From: Syntrophomonas sp. UBA5314
GTDB lineage: Bacteria > Bacillota > Syntrophomonadia > Syntrophomonadales > Syntrophomonadaceae
Assembly (NCBI GenBank): GCA_002410325.1
Contig: DHRK01000035.1
Span: 1-64,000 of the forward strand
DNA: 64,000 nt
Reading direction: 5' to 3'
The translations under genes and the position numbers were made by a program. Numbering within the stretch: the stretch's first letter is position 1; the number at the start of each line of letters is the position of its first letter. The notes beneath the pieces were generated by a model. The model did no database searches, was not told the origin of the DNA, and worked only from the letters and a program-made list of their open reading frames with translations. Positions 55,864 through 64,000 of the stretch are shown here, piece after piece.

Positions 55864-56757
55864 TCACATCTGTATATTATCCGGATCGGGAAGATCGTTT
55901 TCCTGAATAGTAATCAGTTCCTTGCGCAGCAAACCTTCCCGATCAACCAGTCGTAGGGCCTGGAGGCGTATCGATTTTTCGACCAGGTTGCGTACAAACC
56001 TGGCGTTGCCGCTGTAGGGATGCTTATTGCGGCAGAACTCCATAAGAACCTGCTGCAGCCTCCAGCGGCTGCGACCGGTAAGTTCATAATCCCGGTCCTG
56101 GTAGAGCTGCAAGGCTATCTGGAAAAGTTCTTCGCAGCTGTAATCATCAAAAGTGATGTGGATCGGAAAACGGGAGCGTAAACCGGGATTGGAACGCAGG
56201 AAATGGTTCATTTCCGACGAATAGCCAGCCAGCACCACGATCAGGTTGTCGCGATAGTCTTCCATGGCCTTGACCATGGTGGCAATCGCTTCCTGGCCGA
56301 AATCCTTTTCGCCTCCCTGAGAAAGAGTGTAGGCTTCATCTACAAACATGATCCCGCCCAGGGACTTTTTGATCATCTCCCTGGTCTTTTGAGCGGTATG
56401 GCCGATATATTCACCTACGAGATCGGCGCGTTCAACTTCCACCAGGTGGCCCCGGCCTAAAAGGCCGATGTCAAAAAATATTTTAGACAGGATGCGGGCC
56501 ACGGTGGTTTTTCCGGTGCCGGGATTGCCTTTAAAAACCATGTGCAGAGCATTGGGAACCGTTTTCAAGCGCATCTGGTTGCGCTGGCTCTGAATCAAGG
56601 AAAAGGCGCTCAATTCAGCTATGGTCCGTTTAACTTCCCTGAGGCCTACTAGATTCTCAAGTTCTTTAAAAGAATCGGTGCGGGGTACAACCCCGGACGC
56701 CACGGGGAGCGAATTGGGCTGGGCCTCCGGGCGGGGAAATCGCATTGATATTTCCAT
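55864..56757 (-). CDS. SpoVK/CbbX-type AAA+ ATPase
   Basis: A 297-residue single-module AAA+ ATPase: ELENLVGLREVKRTI, Walker A KGNPGTGKTTVARIL, VGEYIGHTAQKT, Walker B GGIMFVDEAYTL, sensor 1 VVLAGYSSEM and the arginine finger LRSRFP. SpoVK acts in spore maturation in Bacillus; related CbbX proteins remodel Rubisco, but no Rubisco is present here. It is therefore likely a sporulation or stress ATPase. The start is weakly supported (GGAG 13 bases before ATG 56757; ATG 56745 is an alternative). Confidence 0.88.
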   Translation of the reverse strand: MEISMRFPRPEAQPNSLPVASGVVPRTDSFKELENLVGLREVKRTIAELSAFSLIQSQRNQMRLKTVPNALHMVFKGNPGTGKTTVARILSKIFFDIGLLGRGHLVEVERADLVGEYIGHTAQKTREMIKKSLGGIMFVDEAYTLSQGGEKDFGQEAIATMVKAMEDYRDNLIVVLAGYSSEMNHFLRSNPGLRSRFPIHITFDDYSCEELFQIALQLYQDRDYELTGRSRWRLQQVLMEFCRNKHPYSGNARFVRNLVEKSIRLQALRLVDREGLLRKELITIQENDLPDPDNIQM

Positions 56758-56915
56758 ACCATAGTCACCACTCCAGTTTATTGTGCTTTAGTGTATGCGC
56801 AATAAACAAAAGTAGTTACACCGGCCCATCTCGACCGGGTCAAGTCCCCAATACAGTATTTCAAGTTCCAATAGCAGCATTTGATGCCAATCAAAGGTTC
56901 TATTTACATAGTTTG

Positions 56916-56924
56916 TGATATAAT
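56916..56924 (+). promoter_or_regulatory. Extended -10 promoter of the small secreted-protein gene
   Basis: TG-A-TATAAT (56916-56924), about 26 bp before GTG 56950. Confidence 0.55.
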
Positions 56925-56949
56925 TTCCCTATAGAAAGGGTGAATCATT

Positions 56950-57285
56950 GTGCTAAGAGACAAAAAATTCATGATAATTCTTACGCTGGTTTTATGTTCC
57001 GCTCTATTATTGCCTTTCGCTTTTGGAGCTGACCCAGTGAAGGATAAGAGTGGACATTTTAAAATGACAGCGAATGATGAACAGTTAGAACGCTTAAATA
57101 GTTTACAAGGTAAAAACGTAAGCTATGGTGAAGTGATAAGAACTGTGTACCCGGAGGCAGTGAAGAGCATTCCGGCCGAAGTGCTGGAGAACATGGATAA
57201 TACACCCATGCAGTGGATTGCCAAAGATGCGGCACAATTTGGTATAACGACAACCCAGTCGCAGTTAAATGCGACAAGAGATTAG
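56950..57285 (+). CDS. Small secreted protein of unknown function
   Basis: A 111-residue protein with a clear signal peptide (residues about 5-26, KFMIILTLVLCSALLLPFAFG, then ADPVKD). The mature part of about 85 residues is charged and helical (NDEQLERLNSLQGKNVSYGEVIRTVYPEAVKSIPAEVLENMDN), with no cysteines. I do not recognise it. The start is GTG 56950, with AAAGGGTGA 6-7 bases upstream, and it has its own extended -10 promoter. A hairpin/repeat element follows directly. Confidence 0.7.
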   Translation: MLRDKKFMIILTLVLCSALLLPFAFGADPVKDKSGHFKMTANDEQLERLNSLQGKNVSYGEVIRTVYPEAVKSIPAEVLENMDNTPMQWIAKDAAQFGITTTQSQLNATRD

Positions 57286-57311
57286 TACCCTATTCCTTTT
57301 CAAAAGAAACA

Positions 57312-57338
57312 AGAGCTGCCTCTTTCTCAGGCAGCTCT
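57312..57338. terminator. Hairpin at the border of repeat copy B
   Basis: Perfect 9-bp stem AGAGCTGCC / GGCAGCTCT with a 9-base loop after the small secreted-protein gene. The plus strand lacks a U tract, and its right arm doubles as the left end of the repeat's terminal inverted repeat. Confidence 0.45.
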
Positions 57339-57543
57339 CAGCTTGTAGACAAAGTCTACAAGCTGCCAGAGCGAGCGACGGAAGCGAAGAGCAAGGCGCG
57401 CAACCTTATTAGTGAGCGATAGCGAACATCTGAAGTGCCTGTGGTAAAATAGGCCCGCGATTGAGGCGTACCTGAGTACGTTGATTGAGCGGGCCTATTG
57501 AGTAACGCAGCTATTCGCATTTGTCGACGGTCTGAGAGCTGCC
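57330..57543. repeat. Mosaic structured repeat, copy B, with terminal inverted repeats
   Basis: About 214 bp bounded by a perfect 12-bp inverted repeat, GGCAGCTCTCAG (57330-57341) and CTGAGAGCTGCC (57532-57543). Inside are a perfect hairpin CTTGTAGAC-AAA-GTCTACAAG and a stem ATAGGCCCGC...GCGGGCCTAT (from 57449). It shares the modules listed for copy A but with different spacing. No coding frame is evident. Most like a miniature non-autonomous or REP-type element. Confidence 0.8.
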
Positions 57544-57569
57544 CCTTTTCGGGCAGTTCTTTCAATTCA

Positions 57570-58013
57570 CTACTGTACGTCGATCTTCTTCTTCTCTTCT
57601 CCTCCGGGCTGTTCCTTGGGCAGCACCACCTTCAGGACGCCGTCTGCAAAGCTGGCTTCGATAGCGTTCTTTTTGATGTTGTCGATATAGAAGCTGCGTC
57701 TGAACTCGCCCCAGTAACGCTCTCTCCTTACGTAGTTATCCTTTTCTTCGTTCTTGCCATCCTCTTTGCGGGCGCTAATAGTCAAATAATTGTTTTCGTA
57801 TTCTACTTCGATGGATTCCTTGTTGAAACCGGGTAAATCGGCCTCAATGGTATAAGTGGTTTCACTCTCCTTGACGTCAACTCTAAAGGGTTTGACTTTA
57901 GCTTCCGGCATTGCTGGCGTCATATCCTGGAAAAAGGAATCGAAGAGATGATCAAAATAGTCCCGCCGGCGTGCAAGGCCAAAAGGTCTTTTAAAGGGCA
58001 TCATTTCAAACAT
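57570..58013 (-). CDS. Hsp20-family small heat-shock protein
   Basis: A 147-residue alpha-crystallin-type holdase chaperone. The central alpha-crystallin domain is complete (FRVDVKESETTYTIEADLPGF, NNYLTISARKEDGKNEE, GEFRRSFYIDNIKK, ASFADGVLKVVLPKEQ with the A-x-x-x-x-G-V-L motif). The ATG is preceded by GGAGG. It has a strong sigma-A-like promoter with no CIRCE element visible and is monocistronic. Confidence 0.95.
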   Translation of the reverse strand: MFEMMPFKRPFGLARRRDYFDHLFDSFFQDMTPAMPEAKVKPFRVDVKESETTYTIEADLPGFNKESIEVEYENNYLTISARKEDGKNEEKDNYVRRERYWGEFRRSFYIDNIKKNAIEASFADGVLKVVLPKEQPGGEEKKKIDVQ

Positions 58014-58055
58014 GGTAACACCTCCGTAGATGTTTTTATTTACACTTACATACTA

Positions 58056-58084
58056 ATAATAAAGTCAGTAATAGTCAAAGTCAA
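58056..58084 (-). promoter_or_regulatory. Promoter of the Hsp20 gene
   Basis: On the minus strand TTGACT (58084-58079), a 17-base spacer and TATTAT (58061-58056), about 45 bp before the ATG. A second TTGACT lies within the spacer. Confidence 0.7.
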
Positions 58085-58241
58085 ATATAGGCAAAAAAAG
58101 AGCGTAAACCGGTCTGTGCTCGGATCCAACGCAATTATTTTCAGTTTAAAGCGGTTTAAATGAATTTTTTCGAACTTATTCAAACATGCCAAAAAGAGAA
58201 CAAGCTTTTATCGTTAACGACTGTATGCCCTGCCTGGTACT

Positions 58242-58928
58242 TTAATATTTCAATTCGGCTTGCAGCGATTTCCTAAACTGTCCGTAATAAACTGAATTCT
58301 CTCCCCCGGCTCTAGCGATGGCTTTCAAAGCAGCTATATCACACAGGGCCTCTCGATCCGGTGAGCTATAGAGATCATATACTCCGGAATCGCGCAGGTA
58401 AAAATGATTTGCTTCATGCACCAGGTAGCCGATATATCCATAAAGGTTTTCGCTCCTGGAAAGCCCGGCTTGATTTTTTTCAAAGAAAGCGCCATTGATA
58501 TAACAGGTGCCATTCGAATTGATATCGGAATAAGCATAAGACTCGGAAAAACGGGGTGGATCGTCATATGCAATACGGTCGAGATGGTGAATGACAAAAT
58601 CCCGGTTCCCGCTGTCCATGGCATTGAGGCATTCGCTGATGAAGCTTCTAAAAGCTTCCGGCCCGGTTATGTCGGTTTTATCCTCTTTGCCGGCGTTCTC
58701 TGAGTAAATACTCACCTGCTGTTGGTCGGCATCGAATTCTACGCTGCAATTCAAGCTTTGGGCTATGGCGCTCAAGGGGACCATGGTTCGGCCGTCGATA
58801 ATTTGCGGGGGAACATCGGTCTTAAGGACTGCGCCGTTTACTACGATGCTTATCGGGGCGTTGGCCCGGCCAGGTGTAACAAAGACCAGGCTGCCCAGTA
58901 AAACCAGCGCCAGGATAACTTTTTTCAT
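58242..58928 (-). CDS. Secreted stalk-domain protein with an HExxH zinc-peptidase-like motif
   Basis: A 228-residue exported protein. Residues 1-24 are a signal peptide (KKVILALVLLGSLVFVTPG). Residues about 26-78 are half of a copper-amine-oxidase-N-like stalk domain (VVNGAVLKTDVPPQIIDGRTMVPLSAIAQSL). The C-terminal 150 residues carry YLVHEANHFYLRDSG, an HExxH motif (H171, E172, H175), followed by DREALCDIAAL, where E193 could be a third zinc ligand. That arrangement fits a small gluzincin peptidase, though no named family is obvious. The start ATG 58928 has AAGGGG upstream. It lies between hsp20 and addA on the same strand, with its own ribosome site. Confidence 0.75.
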   Translation of the reverse strand: MKKVILALVLLGSLVFVTPGRANAPISIVVNGAVLKTDVPPQIIDGRTMVPLSAIAQSLNCSVEFDADQQQVSIYSENAGKEDKTDITGPEAFRSFISECLNAMDSGNRDFVIHHLDRIAYDDPPRFSESYAYSDINSNGTCYINGAFFEKNQAGLSRSENLYGYIGYLVHEANHFYLRDSGVYDLYSSPDREALCDIAALKAIARAGGENSVYYGQFRKSLQAELKY

Positions 58929-58964
58929 ATAATCATTCCCCTTTCCCAAATATCCGGTTGTACT

Positions 58965-61900
58965 TTATACTTGCAGCCAGCGGCCGGGGGTTAAAAAGTA
59001 CAAGTAGCTTTCTTTCACCTTAAGCTGCAGGAGGCTCTCCAGGGCGACCCGGTACAATTCAAGCTGAAGGCGGTATTTCTCAACTGCCCCGGCCAGTTCC
59101 TCAGAGGTGAAGACCTGGTCGGTTTTGTAGTCGAGCAATACCAGCTCATCGTCTTCTACAAAACAGAGATCGACCACCCCCTGCACGAGCAAGTTGTCCT
59201 CGCAATCTCCACAATTATTCAGTACCAGGCGGGCCGGGCGCTGAAGGTTAAAGGGCAGCTCCCGGTAGACCCGATCGGCTTTTAAAACCCTTTTGCCAAG
59301 TTCACTGGTGAAGAACCGGGCAATCTGTGAACAATGAATATAGGAAGCTTCCTCCTCGCTCAGCATTCCGCGTCCCACCATAGCCTCCAATAAGGATTCG
59401 ATAGACATACCGGCCGCCACCTGGTTTAAATCCAGGTGCTGCATTACCAAATGGGTCAGGGTTCCTCTAAGCATACCCGATATGGCGGGCGGCGGCTGCT
59501 CTCCCTCGTAAAACAGTGGAATCCGTCTCAGTGAAGGTATATCGGGTTCGAACCGCTCAGTTGACCCGGTCTTTTGACTTATTCTCCACAGCTGAGACGC
59601 CGCTATTTTAGAGGGTATGCGGGCCGCCTGTTCGTGGGGATAAGTCCAATTCAAGCATTTTAGGAGGTCCTGCTCCACTGTATGAGGCGTTAAGTTCCGG
59701 GCAAGGCGCGAGGGCGATTCCGGTGGTATAAAGCTGCTGCACCCAGAAATGATCTCCCCCGAAGAACATATGCTGATTTTCATTCTCGATCGGTCCGGCC
59801 CAAGGCCCTCATCTATATGAGTAGCGGGAATAAGCCGGCGCAGCGCTTCGCCGTCCCGGTGGCGGAGCAGAACCGGCCCTAGCCAATCCAAAAAGCATCC
59901 TCCCTGGGAAAGGGTAAACGGGGCCAGCGGCCCGGCCCACTTTGACGCGCAGCGGGGCAGATTGTCCAGGCTTCCCGCCAGGATAAGGCGGTTTTTGGCC
60001 CTGGTCATGGCTACATATAATATGCGCATTTCTTCGGCCAGCCCTTCCCGGCTAATCCGGGCGGCAATTACCTGACGGGCCAGGGTGTCCCGGTAGGTTC
60101 GCATTTCCAGATCCACGAACCGGGGCCCCAAACCCAGGCGGCGATGGAGCAGGAGCGGGGCGGTGCTGTCCTGGCGATTAAACGGCCTGCCCAGTCCGGG
60201 TATAATGACCACCGGAAATTCAAGTCCCTTGCTTTTATGAATGCTCATGATCCGCACCAGGTTTTCATTTTCACTTAAGACCCGGGCAACTCCCAGGTCG
60301 CCGCTCCCCTGCTCAACCTGGTCCAGGTAGCCCAAGAAGTGAAACAGCCCGCTAAATGAAGTCTGCTGGAACTGGCGGGCGCGATCGACCAGCAGGCGCA
60401 GGTTGCCCTGACGCTGTTCCCCACCCGGCAGGGCCCCCAGGTAATAGTAATAGGCGGTTTCGTGAATAAGCTCCCAAATAAGCTGGTCGACCGCCAGGTA
60501 GTTGGCCTTTTCCTGCCAATTTTCCAACTTGCTCAAAAATTCAGTCAGTTTGGCTCCCAACCGGTCATCCTGAAGGGCGTGTTGCATTACCGCTTCATGG
60601 TAAGGAAGCCTGGGAAAGGATGCTTTGATCAAGGCCAGCTCTTCCATGGAAAAACTTCCGATGGGAGAGCGCATAACGCTGAGCAGGGGGATATCCTGCC
60701 TCCGGTTGTCTAGCAGGCGCAGGAGATTCAAAACCACCTGTACCTCTACAGCTTCAAAATAACCGGTGTTCATATCCGCGAAAGCGGGAATGCCCTGTTC
60801 GGTCAGGGTCTGCCACATTACCGGACCCCAGTTCCGGGTGGCCCGAAGCAATATTACGATGTCTTTGTATTGCAGGTATTTTACATGGTTAGCGCGGCTA
60901 TCATAGTAAGGCTGCCCGATCAGATCACGAATACGCCGGGCAATAGCGTGGGCTTCAATCTCAGCCCTCTCCATTTCCTCCCATTCATCCGGGGAGTCCA
61001 TGTCCGGCTGCTTTTCCATCATAAGGACTTCCACGGCCGCTTCTTCGCCGTATTCCTGAACCTCACCGCCTATGCCGGGATAGAGAAAGACATCGGGATT
61101 GTAATCCAATTCTCCCAGTGACTCACTCATAATGCTGCAGAAAACGGTGTTGACCGAATCAAGAATGACGGGGGTGCTTCTATAATTAAGAGACAGGTCT
61201 ATGCGGTGATGCTTGGGACTGCTTTGCTGCTCCGCATATTCATGATACTTTTGCAGGAAGAGTGTGGGATCAGCCAATCTGAACCGATAAATGCTCTGTT
61301 TGACGTCGCCAACCAGAAACAGGTTGTCCTCATCCCGGATGGTCTGGATAATTTCTTCCTGCACCAGATTGCTGTCCTGGTATTCATCCACAAAAATATA
61401 GCGGTATTTCTGGCGAAGCTCTCCGGCCACTTCAGGGTTCTGCAGGGTTTGCAAGCATAAGTGTTCGAGATCGTTGAAGTCGAGCAGGTTTTTGGCACGC
61501 TTCCGGGCTGAATACATACTGTCGAAAGAGCGCACCAGGGTATTTAGGTACTCCATGTAGGGATGCAGTTTATTCATGTCCGTATGCCAGTCGCTTACCG
61601 ACCGGTTCTGAGCAGCCCTGATCAATTTGAGCAGGTGGCTTTTTTCCTGGTCGCGCAAGGCTTTTACTTGCTCTCGGATGGCTGGATCGGCATCCTTGCC
61701 CGCTCTCCCGAGACGGGGTATCTCTAGGTTGTTCAAGGCCAGGAAAAAGGCGGGCAGGCCTTTTCCCATGGCCCCCTCCAGGCTATGCAAATTGGCCATA
61801 TCCATCTCCAGAGTGGCCTGATAGCCTTTTAGAGCCTTATCCCCTTCTGTCAGGGCGAGGGCTGCTGTTACGAGGCTGTGCATACCGCTTAAAGATTCAT

Positions 61901-62552
61901 TCAACTGCCGGCCCATTTCCTGCATCCAGCTTCCGGTTAAAAAATCCTCATAGCTTGAACCAAAGGCCTTTACCTGTTCTTCCAGCCAGCCCCAGGGCCG
62001 GGGAAGGCTGTGGATAAAACTGTGCAGTTTATTGATCATATCGGCCAGGCCTTGATCGTTTTTATTGGAGGAAAACATTTCGACCAGGGCATGGAAACGG
62101 GGATGGGCCGCTTCGTATTCCTTTTCCATTAATTCTTCGAGCGCTTCATCTTTTATCAAGCGGGCTTCGTTTTCGTCACTGACCCGAAAATGGGGATCCA
62201 GTTCCAGCACGTGGAAGTAGCGCCTCAAAACATCTCCGCAAAAGGCGTGAATAGTGCTTATAGATGCGCTCCCCAAAAGATGCAACTGCCGGCGCAGGTG
62301 TTCCTGGCTGCCCGGGCCGCCGGCAATCCTGTCCAGAAGGGCGTCACTGATGCGCTCCTTCATTTCGGCCGCCGCCGCCTGGGTAAAAGTCACCACCAGG
62401 AGCCGGTCCAAATCCACCAGGTCTTCGCTCAAAATCTGAATAATCCGCTCAACCAAAACGGCGGTTTTCCCGGAACCGGCTCCGGCCGAGACCAGGAGGT
62501 TGCGGCCCCGATCGTTTATGGCTTCATGCTGTTCCCGGTTCCATTCCCTCAT
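58965..62552 (-). CDS. addA: ATP-dependent helicase/nuclease subunit A
   Basis: AddA is the helicase/nuclease subunit of AddAB, which resects double-strand breaks in Firmicutes. The 1195-residue product has the UvrD-type motifs: Walker A SAGAGSGKTAVLVERI, TFTQAAAAEMKERI, VDEYQDSN (motif II), GDVKQSIYRFRLADP, SLNYRSTP, VRIMSIHKSKGLEFPVVI and YVAMTRAKNRLIL. The C-terminal nuclease domain has LLDYKTDQV and an EKYRLQLELYRVAL tail. The start ATG overlaps the addB stop by 4 bases (ATGA). Confidence 0.96.
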   Translation of the reverse strand: MREWNREQHEAINDRGRNLLVSAGAGSGKTAVLVERIIQILSEDLVDLDRLLVVTFTQAAAAEMKERISDALLDRIAGGPGSQEHLRRQLHLLGSASISTIHAFCGDVLRRYFHVLELDPHFRVSDENEARLIKDEALEELMEKEYEAAHPRFHALVEMFSSNKNDQGLADMINKLHSFIHSLPRPWGWLEEQVKAFGSSYEDFLTGSWMQEMGRQLNESLSGMHSLVTAALALTEGDKALKGYQATLEMDMANLHSLEGAMGKGLPAFFLALNNLEIPRLGRAGKDADPAIREQVKALRDQEKSHLLKLIRAAQNRSVSDWHTDMNKLHPYMEYLNTLVRSFDSMYSARKRAKNLLDFNDLEHLCLQTLQNPEVAGELRQKYRYIFVDEYQDSNLVQEEIIQTIRDEDNLFLVGDVKQSIYRFRLADPTLFLQKYHEYAEQQSSPKHHRIDLSLNYRSTPVILDSVNTVFCSIMSESLGELDYNPDVFLYPGIGGEVQEYGEEAAVEVLMMEKQPDMDSPDEWEEMERAEIEAHAIARRIRDLIGQPYYDSRANHVKYLQYKDIVILLRATRNWGPVMWQTLTEQGIPAFADMNTGYFEAVEVQVVLNLLRLLDNRRQDIPLLSVMRSPIGSFSMEELALIKASFPRLPYHEAVMQHALQDDRLGAKLTEFLSKLENWQEKANYLAVDQLIWELIHETAYYYYLGALPGGEQRQGNLRLLVDRARQFQQTSFSGLFHFLGYLDQVEQGSGDLGVARVLSENENLVRIMSIHKSKGLEFPVVIIPGLGRPFNRQDSTAPLLLHRRLGLGPRFVDLEMRTYRDTLARQVIAARISREGLAEEMRILYVAMTRAKNRLILAGSLDNLPRCASKWAGPLAPFTLSQGGCFLDWLGPVLLRHRDGEALRRLIPATHIDEGLGPDRSRMKISICSSGEIISGCSSFIPPESPSRLARNLTPHTVEQDLLKCLNWTYPHEQAARIPSKIAASQLWRISQKTGSTERFEPDIPSLRRIPLFYEGEQPPPAISGMLRGTLTHLVMQHLDLNQVAAGMSIESLLEAMVGRGMLSEEEASYIHCSQIARFFTSELGKRVLKADRVYRELPFNLQRPARLVLNNCGDCEDNLLVQGVVDLCFVEDDELVLLDYKTDQVFTSEELAGAVEKYRLQLELYRVALESLLQLKVKESYLYFLTPGRWLQV

Positions 62553-64000
62553 ACCGGCTCTCCCTCGCTAAGAATTTTTTCCAGGGCCGCTTCCCTGCTC
62601 ATGGGAGTGAGCATCTTGTAACGGTTGCCGGGAAGCCGCCGGTCAAACTGGCAGATCGACTGGTACTTACATATCTGGCAGGCCGTGCGGCTCCCGTTTT
62701 TCACCGGCGCAATATCTATAATCCCGTTTTTTAATCCCTGTCCAATATTCTGCAAAAGCCGGTCCAGGTAGTTAAAGAGACCGTTAAAGCTTCCCCGGTC
62801 CAGGGTTGACGACAGGCGCGAGACACTGGCGTCCTTGTTCAGACTGACCGGCAGGTAGCCGGGACCCGACTCCAGTTCCCGGTCCATATTGCGGATTATA
62901 TCCACGTCCTCCAACACCATTCCCCGAAAACGCATTTCCCGGGCCCTGAGTTCCTCCAGTTCGGCCTGGCGGTCATCGGCTTTTAGCAGGGGATCGTCTA
63001 TGGGGACGTATAAGACGCCGGCCGGCTGAACCGGTTTCCGGGTGTTTAAACCACCGCCGTCCAGAAGGGCCTTTAAATACACCAGCAGCTGCAGGTTCAA
63101 ACCATAATAAACGTCGGAAAGATTTAAGTCCCTGCGCCCGCTTTTATAATCAATAATGCGTATAAAGGATTCTTGATCGTTCTCAAACAGGTCCACCCGG
63201 TCGATGCGGCCTTCGATGTACATGCTTTCGCCATCATCCAGGCTTATCTTCAGAGGCGGCAGGGAACCGCCCCGGCCGAACCGGATCTCATAGCTGCCGG
63301 GTTGAAAATTACTCCTCGATAGTTCACTGCTCAGGGTCTGAATAGTGCGCAGGCCCACCCGACCCAGGCGCTGGGCCAGGTAGTGGTTGCGGAAGCTGCT
63401 TTCCAAAATGCCATCGCCAAATTCCGGGACTATTTCCTGCCAAACCTCGTCAACCAGTTGCCGGGTGATGTCCGGGCTCAAGTCTTGCCAGCTAAGCCCG
63501 TATTTGTTTAAGCATAGCGAGAACTCATACAAGAGCCGGTGATAAAAATCTCCCAGATCAGGTGCTTCAATAGAATACAGCTTCCGTTCCCGGGCTTGTA
63601 AGCCATAATTAAGAAAATGAGAAAAGGGGCATAGTACGAAACGCTCCAGGCGCGACACGCTGGCATAGAGAGGGCTGGGCAATAGCTGCCCGGCGACTTC
63701 GGAGGGCAGGGCCTGGTCCTGGGTTTGGTAGCAGAGGCCGCTATTGACCATTTCCAGTTTGGCTGTCCAGTCGGGATGGGCTTTATACCATTGGTAAACG
63801 GCCTGCCATGCGCCGGGAATGACAGAATTGTCCCGCAGGGCTTTTATCAGGTATTTAAAGGTGCCCCCCGGAGTGCTGGTCAAATCAAGGGTGCTTTCCT
63901 CTTCCTCCGTTAAATCGCTTATCACGACCAGTTGGGGAAATAGGCGCTGCATCTGCCTGATCAGCAGAGAGGGCCGTAAAGCCCGGCCTTCAATGTCAGC
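62549..64000 (-). CDS. addB: ATP-dependent nuclease subunit B (C-terminal part, runs off window)
   Basis: The frame stays open to the right edge with no stop, reading ADIEGRALRPSLLIRQMQRL before the internal Met near 63952, so this is the C-terminal portion of a protein that should be about 1150 residues. It contains the AddB nuclease and Fe-S domain: VSRLERFVLCPFSHFLNYGL (first cluster Cys), GDFYHRLLYEF, RIIDYKSGRRDL (nuclease D-Y-K) and CQICKYQSICQFD (three further cluster Cys). AddB carries the second nuclease and the inactive helicase that recognises regulatory sites. Translationally coupled to addA. Confidence 0.95.
   Translation of the reverse strand, partial: ADIEGRALRPSLLIRQMQRLFPQLVVISDLTEEEESTLDLTSTPGGTFKYLIKALRDNSVIPGAWQAVYQWYKAHPDWTAKLEMVNSGLCYQTQDQALPSEVAGQLLPSPLYASVSRLERFVLCPFSHFLNYGLQARERKLYSIEAPDLGDFYHRLLYEFSLCLNKYGLSWQDLSPDITRQLVDEVWQEIVPEFGDGILESSFRNHYLAQRLGRVGLRTIQTLSSELSRSNFQPGSYEIRFGRGGSLPPLKISLDDGESMYIEGRIDRVDLFENDQESFIRIIDYKSGRRDLNLSDVYYGLNLQLLVYLKALLDGGGLNTRKPVQPAGVLYVPIDDPLLKADDRQAELEELRAREMRFRGMVLEDVDIIRNMDRELESGPGYLPVSLNKDASVSRLSSTLDRGSFNGLFNYLDRLLQNIGQGLKNGIIDIAPVKNGSRTACQICKYQSICQFDRRLPGNRYKMLTPMSREAALEKILSEGEPV

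Noticed and set aside
57536..57560. Separate terminator of the Hsp20 gene (AGCTGCCC...GGGCAGTT)
   Set aside because: The stem has wobble pairs, no T run on the minus strand, and overlaps the right end of repeat copy B, so it was not called on its own.
1..64000. CRISPR arrays, tRNA or rRNA genes, prophage or intact insertion sequences
   Set aside because: No regularly spaced direct repeats, cloverleaf-like sequences, transposase or phage structural genes were seen.

Overview
The window looks like chromosomal DNA of an anaerobic, probably endospore-forming member of the Clostridia. Evidence: strong Gram-positive Shine-Dalgarno sites, frequent TTG and GTG starts, AddAB instead of RecBCD, an A-G cleaving LexA, SpoIIM and SpoVK relatives, a soluble multi-cluster [FeFe] hydrogenase and a butyryl/acetyl-CoA-type CoA-transferase. 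A syntrophic butyrate-type fermenter (Syntrophomonadaceae-like) would fit, but that placement is inference. I see no rRNA, tRNA, CRISPR array, prophage or intact insertion sequence.

Layout. 0.2-2.7 kb: two tandem HD-GYP signalling proteins; a third paralogue is at 54.3-55.5 kb. 3.1-15.3 kb: a long minus-strand exopolysaccharide locus, read from an initiating sugar-phosphate transferase (13.8 kb) through a YdjC deacetylase, glycosyltransferases, VanZ, GalE, a Wzz-like protein, a tyrosine-kinase-like protein, a GT2 enzyme, a Wzy-like polymerase and a deacetylase-like protein, with a secreted beta-helix protein upstream. 15.4-24.9 kb: housekeeping genes (GIY-YIG, EF-G paralogue, Nudix, CBS, DUF2225, Zn phospholipase-like, Pcm, DUF502, thioesterase) and the [FeFe] hydrogenase. 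25.2-30.1 kb: a secreted stalk-domain protein and an aminotransferase/SpoIIM/UbiB operon.

30.2-35.1 kb holds the most unusual locus: an operon with its own promoter encoding a DUF350 membrane protein, a 58-residue protein, an unknown 224-residue protein, a small secreted Tyr/Gly/Ser-rich protein, an 820-residue tandem duplication of a glutathionylspermidine-synthetase-type ATP-grasp module with both active sites apparently intact, and a membrane-anchored unknown. It resembles a divergent, rearranged version of the E. coli yjfL/yjfM/yjfC and ygiBC neighbourhoods and could be a peptide- or protein-ligation system. A trypsin-like protease and a DUF362 ferredoxin protein lie directly upstream.

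37.3-40.7 kb: copper homeostasis (CsoR, CopA, CopZ). 40.7-44.7 kb: PssA/Psd phospholipid synthesis, a radical SAM protein and MurB. 45.0-49.6 kb: a CoA-transferase divergent from a GlcD/GlcF-type oxidase. 49.8-56.8 kb: LexA, glutamine synthetase, DUF456, a PLP lyase, a cupin, HD-GYP and a SpoVK-like AAA protein. 56.9-64 kb: a small secreted protein, Hsp20, a stalk/HExxH protein, AddA and the C-terminal part of AddB, which runs off the right edge. Two mosaic copies of a structured non-coding repeat lie at 50.5 and 57.4 kb.
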